Program-made: the position numbers and the translations under genes
Notes under the pieces: model-generated
Database searches by the model: none
What the model was told of the DNA's origin: nothing
What the model saw: the letters and a program-made list of their open reading frames with translations, nothing else
Shown here: one piece after another, positions 58,097 to 64,000 of the stretch
Numbering within the stretch: the stretch's first letter is position 1
Layout of the letters: every line of letters begins with the position of its first letter
Source: Odobenus rosmarus divergens
Taxonomy: Eukaryota > Chordata > Mammalia > Carnivora > Odobenidae
Reading direction: 5' to 3'
Assembly (NCBI RefSeq): GCF_000321225.1
Contig: NW_004450285.1
Span: 4,060,927 to 4,124,926, forward strand
Length of the DNA: 64,000 bases

Positions 58097-58350
58097 ATGT
58101 GGTTTGTGGTTAAAAGCATGGACTCTGAAGTCCAACTCTCTTGAGCCAGGGTCAGTCCTGGTTCTGCCACTGATTAACTGTAACCTTGAGTACATTAATT
58201 AACTGCTTGCTGCCTCAGTTTGCTCATCTGTTAAGTGGTGCCAATTGTGGGACCTAACCCATAGTATACTTAAGAGGATTATGAGTTGATACACACAGAG
58301 TGTTTGGAACACTGCTTATCATATGCTGAGTGCCCAGTAAATATTTGCAT
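58097..58350 (+). mobile_element. MIR SINE, nearly full length
   Basis: 'tggttaaaagcatggactct', 'tcctggttctgccactgatt', 'tgcctcagtttgctcatctg', 'gaggattatgagttgataca', 'tgcccagtaaatatttgc'. Among the better-preserved MIR copies here. Confidence 0.9.
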
Positions 58351-58985
58351 TTTTTTTATTGCATGTTAAGCCTGGACTCTCATAACTTACTGCTGCCAAT
58401 AAATAAATTCATGTAATTTGCACATATATGGATTTCAGATATTGTGTTATTTTTGGAAAAAAGTCCTTTATTTTAGAATATCTTACATAGTCTCTTAAAG
58501 GATTATCTTGATAAAGACAAAATCCGTGTATCTTATGGGTTTTGAATCTCATTATAAAGTATGTCTTACCATTTGGTAATCTTGTAAGTGTTGGTGCCTC
58601 AAATTAAAGATAAGTGATACAGATAGGATATTTCATATAATATTATTTCACTTGTACAGGAAGAATAAAAAGACATTTGAGAGAGAAAACTGTCAATATT
58701 CAATCTCTTATTTTGGATGTGAATTTAGTAAGTCTCAGAAGCTGAAGGCAGGTAATTTAATATTCTTGTTGAAATGTTGCATTGTTATTAAGTATTTACC
58801 TTTTAGTTTTATAAATAAGGATTTCATTTAAGGAGTAATGAGATGTCCTCCTTAAAAATTAAATGTTTGGAGCCAGTTTATGTAGTAGTAAATTCATGGA
58901 ACAATATAATTTTTTAAAGATTAAATACATTTTTTAAGAGATACATCTCTTGAGTCTAGCTTTTAAAGAAAAAGGATGAAATAGC
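58351..58985. other. Intron 1, unassigned
   Basis: Nothing recognised. Confidence 0.45.
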
Positions 58986-58987
58986 TT

Positions 58988-59195
58988 TATCCTAAGGAAG
59001 GAGTTGGCAAGCTATGGCCCAGTTTGACCTCATGCTTACTTTTGTTAATAAAGTTTTATTCATACACAGCTAGACCATGCATCTATGGTATGGACAGAGT
59101 TGAATAGTTGTGACAGAGATCCTATGGCCTTCAAAAAACCTACAACTTTTACTCTCTGCCCATTTATAGAAAAAGTTTATTGGCCTCTGTCTTAA
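58988..59195 (+). mobile_element. MER1-like hAT-Charlie element
   Basis: 'gagttggcaagctatggccc', 'tgttaataaagttttattca', 'tacacagctagaccatgcat', 'gagttgaatagttgtgacag', 'agatcctatggccttcaaaa', 'gaaaaagtttattggcctct'. The match is to the well-known family whose ends read GGGTCGGCAAACT. Confidence 0.8.
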
Positions 59196-59738
59196 GTAAT
59201 TAGTAAAGTAGATTTATTAGTTCATTATTACTTAGAAGACGTTGGAATAAGTAGTACATGCTACTTTTTCAGTATTTGTCAAAAATAACTTTCCAGAACA
59301 ACCACAATTTTTGTTCATATCCTTATTTGTAATGACCAGTATGAATGGTGCTGCCTCACAGATTAGTAAATCCTATTTGATAGGAATGTGCCACTCCTTG
59401 CAGTGGGGCTTTCTATCAAATACAGAATTGTCAGGTGTTTTTGAAATGGTCTACTGATTTTAATAGAACTTTTCCATTATGTCCTAGGGCAGATAGAAAT
59501 CCTTCATTGCTTTCAATTGAGAATTTCTATCACACCTGGACAACTTTTGGATTTTATAGAAAACCTAGACTACAGATAGTTTTTATCAAATCAATACTGC
59601 TTAAGGGGAGGAAACAGTAGATGTGAGGTTGAAAAACCTGTTAAAACATATCAATCCTGAGTAAAATATAGAAGTTTGTCTTTAAATAACAAAACCTATT
59701 TGGTAGCCAATCATACTTAAATTAACCTAATTTATTTG
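59196..59738. other. Intron 1, unassigned
   Basis: Nothing recognised. Confidence 0.45.
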
Positions 59739-59753
59739 TAATAAGCTGTTTTA

Positions 59754-59951
59754 TTTTTTTATTGATTTATTTTTAAAGATTTTATTTAAGAGAGAGAGAG
59801 CACAAGCAGGGGGAGTGGCAGGTAGAGGGAGAGGATGAAACAGGCTCCCCTCGGAACAGGGAGCCCAATGCACGGCTTGATGCCAGGACCCTGGGATCAT
59901 GACCTGAGCTGAAGGCAGATGCTTAACTGACTGAGCCACCCAGCACCCCAA
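59754..59951 (-). mobile_element. Can-SINE in intron 1
   Basis: Reverse orientation; GGAGCCCAATGCACGGCTTG, GACCTGAGCTGAAGGCAGAT and CTGAGCCACCCAGCACCCC. TSD TAATAAGCTGTTTTA at 59739-59753 and 59952-59966. Confidence 0.95.
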
Positions 59952-59966
59952 TAATAAGCTGTTTTA

Positions 59967-60590
59967 GATGAGAAATTGAATTCATGAAAAAAATTTCATG
60001 CCTTGATTTGACAAAAATTGTAGATGAAGTTTTTTAACAGTGTTCAGGGGACTAGGCACAAAGGGTCTAATAAAACCCAGTTTTTCAATATCCAGTCTTA
60101 CTCATATTTTTCCTTATTGGATATGGGTCTTCAAACTTGTAGAGTTGCCAGTCCCACCATATAGAGATTCATATTCACTGGGATTCTATTTCACAGTTTC
60201 CATTTTTTACATTATTCTCATTATAGAATGTTTCATCAGAACTTTTACTTTTCACCTAACCACTGTGGTATACTGGGGTATAACTAATACAGTGATAACA
60301 AGCAAGCATGCCATTCAACAAATCTAACCAATAATAGGCAAATGCCATTACTGAGAAAACAAGGCCCTGAATTTTAGCTAAATTAAATAGATGACTACAA
60401 TCTTGATAGCTCATCCACACACTTAAAGGATATAATAGTTTTGAAGAGTGTATTAGTTTTTCTGTAAAAATCATGATTAATTTTATGTATCAAATTGTAA
60501 GATATATGCAAATTGAATCACTCTTCTCTCAAATGGCTGAAGTTTGTATGGATGACTTGATGGATTCCCCAAGTACCAACCTGGTCCAGA
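59967..60590. other. Intron 1, unassigned
   Basis: Nothing recognised; the 95-codon plus frame at 60040-60327 shows no recognisable protein. Confidence 0.45.
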
Positions 60591-60599
60591 GATCCATTG

Positions 60600-60705
60600 A
60601 AAGTTTTAAATCAGGGCCATGAAAAGATCAGATTTGCTGAGTTTACAGAGATCACTCTGGCTTCTATTTCAAGGATGGGTTGAGCGATCAATATTCAGGC
60701 AGGGA
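60600..60705 (-). mobile_element. L2 fragment, reverse
   Basis: 'gaaaagatcagatttgctga', 'gagatcactctggcttctat', 'caaggatgggttgagcgatc' match antisense L2 near the ORF2 end. Confidence 0.6.
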
Positions 60706-61640
60706 CAACTTAAAGAAAAACGTTCTTTAGAGATAAACTTCATCAGTGAATTTTTTCTTAAGGGAAATTGAAGAAATGGAGAATTCTGGTTTGCTTTCAG
60801 TGCCCTTGACTTGTTTCTTTCCTCCCCCACAATTTAAAAATAAAATCAGTTAATACTATTTATTCCATTAGTGTTAGTGCTAGTGGTTTTTTGATGTTTT
60901 TTGCTTAAGAGTTCATAAGTTTATTGGATGCCTCAAAATTAAAATACCTTCTGAAAATTTATTTTTAAAATATATGTATAATTTATATTTGCATTTATAT
61001 TAATATAAAAATACTTTTAAAAATAATGTATTTTGAAATGTAAAGATTTTTAAGGGAAGAAAAAGACCTCATAATGGAGTTCTTAGATCTAGATTTCTGA
61101 AGAGGAGCAGGAATGTTATTTTTTTTAACTAATGAAATTTTAAGAACATGTTGATGAAAAAGTAGTGATTACTGCCCGATGGGAATACTTGCACTCACCT
61201 TTCTCATGACTGATAGGATCAACTACTGATTCCCTTCTTATTTTCGTGCTATTTCCAAGCCAGTATGTGAATGAAGCTATGTTTAAAACATTCATTTAAT
61301 AAGTAGATATTTATTAAGACATTTTTCTCCAAGATCTGAGTTTCCTTTTTAAGAAAATATTTTATAAATGCCTTTTCTGGTATTTTTCCTTCTTTTGAAA
61401 GTTGCTGCTTTAATGTTGAGCACATGTATGATTCTGTCACATACGTAGCACATACATAGAATTCTGTTGCCAGTCTTTGTGTTATTTTCTACTTTTTCAC
61501 CTATGCCTACTGTTGCCATTGCTGTTTGCGGCAGTCTGAACTTGTGCTTCTTCCACACTACTGAAATGCTTTTGCTGAAGTATGAATAACCTGTTGGTGA
61601 GGTACATTTCAGACTTTTCCTTACTGACCTCTTTGCTGCA
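60706..61640. other. Intron 1, AT-rich, unassigned
   Basis: No exon or repeat recognised; an AT-only stretch lies at 60955-61030. Confidence 0.45.
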
Positions 61641-61659
61641 TTGGAGGATATTAGTCGAT

Positions 61660-61835
61660 ATTCATCTCACCAGTCACCAAAGAGTCAGTTTGCCTCTTAC
61701 CATTCTTTTATATTTAAATTAAGAGTCAGTCCTGCCAGTTTTACCTTCTGAATATTTTCCTACTTCAGGCCTTAATTCTTGGGAGGACATTAGAAGCCTC
61801 CTGATTGGTCTTCTCCCTCTCCTAAACTGGCAGGA
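61660..61835 (+). mobile_element. L2 LINE, sense, first part
   Basis: 'gaggacattagaagcctcct' and 'gattggtcttctccctctcc' resemble the L2 ORF2 C-terminal coding block in sense. A small young L1 tail and a SINE interrupt this L2 further right. Confidence 0.55.
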
Positions 61836-61960
61836 CTGGGTATTAAGGAGGGCACGTACTGCATGGAGCACTGACTGTTATACGCAAACAATGAATCATG
61901 GAACACTACATCAAAAACTAATATAACATAATAAAATAAAAAAATGCAAAAAAAAAAAGA
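61836..61960 (+). mobile_element. Carnivore L1 3' tail, very short insertion
   Basis: 'gactgggtattaaggagggc', 'acgtactgcatggagcactg', 'tatacgcaaacaatgaatca', 'ggaacactacatcaaaaact' and an A-rich tail are the last about 120 bp of a carnivore L1. Confidence 0.85.
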
Positions 61961-61962
61961 GT

Positions 61963-62226
61963 AAGTTACCTAAAATGATTGTTTAACCTTTAGATTTCTT
62001 GTCACCTACAGGATGAAGTCTGTCTTCCTTACAAAGATTTGTATGTGCTCTTGTTTGTCTCTGGCTTCCTTTCTTGTTCCTTCCTCTCTGTAGTTGCCGC
62101 TCCAACATCATCAGCCTGCTTATTGATCTCTCATGTATGCGGTATATTGGATATGATTATTGTGTCATTTCTCATCTTGCTCTTTCTGTCTGTAATGCTT
62201 TCCTCCATTTAAGTTAGTTGATTCTT
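61963..62226 (+). mobile_element. L2 LINE, sense, second part
   Basis: 'caggatgaagtctgtcttcc', 'ttgtctctggcttcctttct', 'gccgctccaacatcatcagc' and 'ctgtaatgctttcctccatt' follow the sense L2 order toward its 3' UTR. Confidence 0.7.
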
Positions 62227-62240
62227 GCCTTTTATATTAT

Positions 62241-62456
62241 CTTATTTAAGATTTATTTATTTATTTTAGAGAGAGAGAGCTTGCAAGTGGGGAGAGGAGC
62301 AGAGAAAGAGGGAGAGGGACAGAAGCAGACTCCCTGCTGAGTGGTGAGCCCCATGCTAATGCCTACGCCGAGTGTCTCAATCCCAGGACCCAGAGACCAT
62401 GACCTGAGCTGAAATTAAGAGTCAGTCTCTTAACCGACTGAGCCACCCAGGCGCCC
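62241..62456 (-). mobile_element. Older Can-SINE inserted in L2
   Basis: Reverse orientation; contains CTGAAATTAAGAGTCAGTCT (older subfamily form) and CTGAGCCACCCAGGCGCCC. Flanks TGCCTTTTATATTA and TGCCTTTCATTTTA form an imperfect TSD (about 62227-62240 and 62457-62470). Confidence 0.92.
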
Positions 62457-62695
62457 TGCCTTTCATTTTAAAACATAGCCATCCTCTTTTATAGGAAGTC
62501 TTCTCTAACAGGAAGAAGGTGTCCTTTCTTTGAGTTCCTATAATATTTTATCTCTAGCTCATTGTGCTGTAATTATTCATATGTCTCTGCAAGTCAGCTA
62601 AGCTTCACTGGAACTAAATTTATTTGAAGTCAGTGACTATGTTCTTTTTTTATCTTTGAATTCCTAGGACTAGGAGCTCAAATGTTTACTGATAA
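62457..62695 (+). mobile_element. L2 LINE, sense, 3' end
   Basis: 'catagccatcctcttttata', 'ggaagtcttctctaacagga', 'ctcattgtgctgtaattatt', 'gtcagtgactatgttctttt' and 'tttgaattcctaggactagg' complete the L2 3' end. Confidence 0.75.
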
Positions 62696-62711
62696 AGAAA
62701 GTGATGGGACT

Positions 62712-64000
62712 TTTCTTTTTTAATTGCATTGTAATTAACATACCTTAAAATGTGTAGGTCTTAAGTGTTTAGTGCAGTAGGTTTTGATAGTTGGGTGCAC
62801 TTAATGGAACCACCATTCCAAACAAAATACAAAACATTTCTGTCACCCAAGAAAGTTTTCTCATGCTCTGTCCCTTCCACTGGCCTGTTCCTTCCAGGTC
62901 ATCTTTTTCTGACATTTGTCATCATGAATTAATTTTCTTGTACTTGGACATCATAAAAATGGAATTATTTTTGCCTGACTTCTTAGAAGCTTGACATGTT
63001 TTTGAGATTCATTGATGTTCTTGCCTGTATCAGTAGTTCATTCTTTTTTTATTGTTGAGTGGTATTACATGTTAACTGTGCCATAATTTGTTTAGTATGC
63101 CATTTAGGGTTGTTTTTTGTGTCTGGTTATTAGGAATAAGACTGTGAACATCTTACACAAGTATTTTTGTGGGCCTATGTTTTCATTTCTCTTGAATAAA
63201 TATCGAGGAGTGGAATTGGTGAATCACAGGGCAGATTTATGTTTATCTTTATCAGAAATAGCCACTTTATTTCACAGATGTGACATTTTACACTCTTAAC
63301 AATGTGTGGGACATCTGGATTCTCTACTTTCTCACCAAAATTCAATGTTTTCAGTCCTTTTAATTTTAGCCATTCATGCTGATATGAAATGGTATCTCAT
63401 TCTGATTTTAATGTGTATTTTCTTGATGATTAAATTTATTAAGATACTGAGCCCTTTTTCATGTGCTTATTGGCCATTTGTATATATTATGAAGTATCTA
63501 TTTGAGTCTTTTGCCCACTTAAAAAAATTGGATTCTTTGACTTTTTAATACTGATTTGTAGGAATTGTTTATATGTTCTAGATATGTCTTTTGACAACTA
63601 CATATGCTGTGAATGTATTTTTCCATCTTTTTTTGGTTTATTTTTTTTAGTAGTGTCTTTTGATATTAGAAATGTTTAATTTTGGTGAAGATGAGTTTTG
63701 TCAATTTTTTCTTTTGTGATTAGTGCATTTTATGTTCTGTCTAAAAATTGTTGCCTACCTCAAGTTGTGGAAATATTCTTTTATGGTTCCTTCCAGAAGC
63801 TTTAGGGTTATATTTAGATATATGTCCTAATTAATTTTATGTAGAGAGTGGGAAAGAGGCTGGTTTATTTATTTTTATGCAACTATTCAGTTGTTTCAGT
63901 AATATTTGTTAAAAAGATTTTTCTTTCCCTATTGGATTGACTTGGCATTTTGGTTGAAGATCTATTGACCATATTCTGTGTGTCTATATTTAGACACTAT
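62712..64000 (-). mobile_element. Old L1M LINE, reverse, runs off the edge
   Basis: Antisense L1M: 'taattgcattgtaattaaca', 'ggaaccaccattccaaacaa', 'ctgatatgaaatggtatctc' (63379), 'cttattggccatttgtatat' (63466), 'taattttggtgaagatgagt' (63679), 'ttggattgacttggcatttt' near the right end. About 1.3 kb visible, old, with all frames broken. Confidence 0.88.

Larger units (their letters stand above)
46199..64000 (+). other. TDRD3: TDRD3 intron 1, incomplete
   Basis: It begins with GTAAGTGGCG and continues past the right edge; at least 17.8 kb. I looked for a second exon beginning with the last base of the Trp codon and a YLSDEG-like sequence and saw none. The first 500 bp are very GC-rich (CpG island); the rest is AT-rich and full of repeats listed separately. 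The intron is long, in keeping with the extended first introns of this gene in other mammals. Confidence 0.75.

Noticed and set aside
63306..63548. 80-codon frame near the right end
   Set aside because: It lies inside an antisense old L1M and has no counterpart in known proteins.

Overview
The window is mammalian nuclear DNA, almost certainly from a carnivoran. The main evidence is about 20 tRNA-derived Can-SINE copies (Carnivora-specific family; heads like GCGCCTGGGTGGCTCAG, CT-rich tails, AAATAAATAAAATCTT ends) and carnivore-type L1 3' ends. I do not see the very abundant young dog form of this SINE. The copies look like the arctoid type (bear, seal or mustelid kind), so I infer a non-canid caniform; this is inference from remembered consensus sequences.

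The only gene I can support is the first coding exon of TDRD3 on the + strand (46158-46198), inside a CpG-island promoter at about 44.9-46.7 kb. TDRD3 is a Tudor-domain scaffold that partners topoisomerase TOP3B and reads arginine-methylated proteins. The exon encodes 13 residues plus two bases of a split Trp codon and ends at a good GTAAGT donor. The rest of the window to the right (46199-64000) is TDRD3 intron 1, which runs off the edge; I saw no second exon. In human, TDRD3 lies in a gene-poor stretch of 13q21 with DIAPH3 upstream, so the left 44 kb is probably the intergenic region before TDRD3.

Layout: 1-3.2 kb, two L1 pieces in minus orientation. 3.2-8.2 kb, L2, a MaLR LTR and several SINEs. 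8.6-13.7 kb, an L1-rich block in plus orientation with an MLT1-like LTR and a MIR. 13.7-20.4 kb, SINEs, L2, MIR, L1 ends and an LTR. 20.6-26.7 kb, the longest stretch in which I recognise no repeat. 26.7-38.7 kb, scattered L2, MIR and SINE with a large GGAA-type purine tract at 34.2 kb. 39.5-44.2 kb, three old minus-strand L1 segments carrying nested SINEs and a MER5A. 44.9-46.7 kb, promoter and exon 1. 46.2-64 kb, intron 1 with SINE, L2, MIR, hAT-type DNA transposon copies and a long L1M at the right edge.

I found no convincing new system. Most longer open frames are either L1 relics, SINE read-through, or GC-driven frames in the CpG island. All repeat family names were assigned from memory of consensus sequences without a search, so subfamily names are tentative and boundaries are approximate except where target-site duplications (TSDs) fix them.
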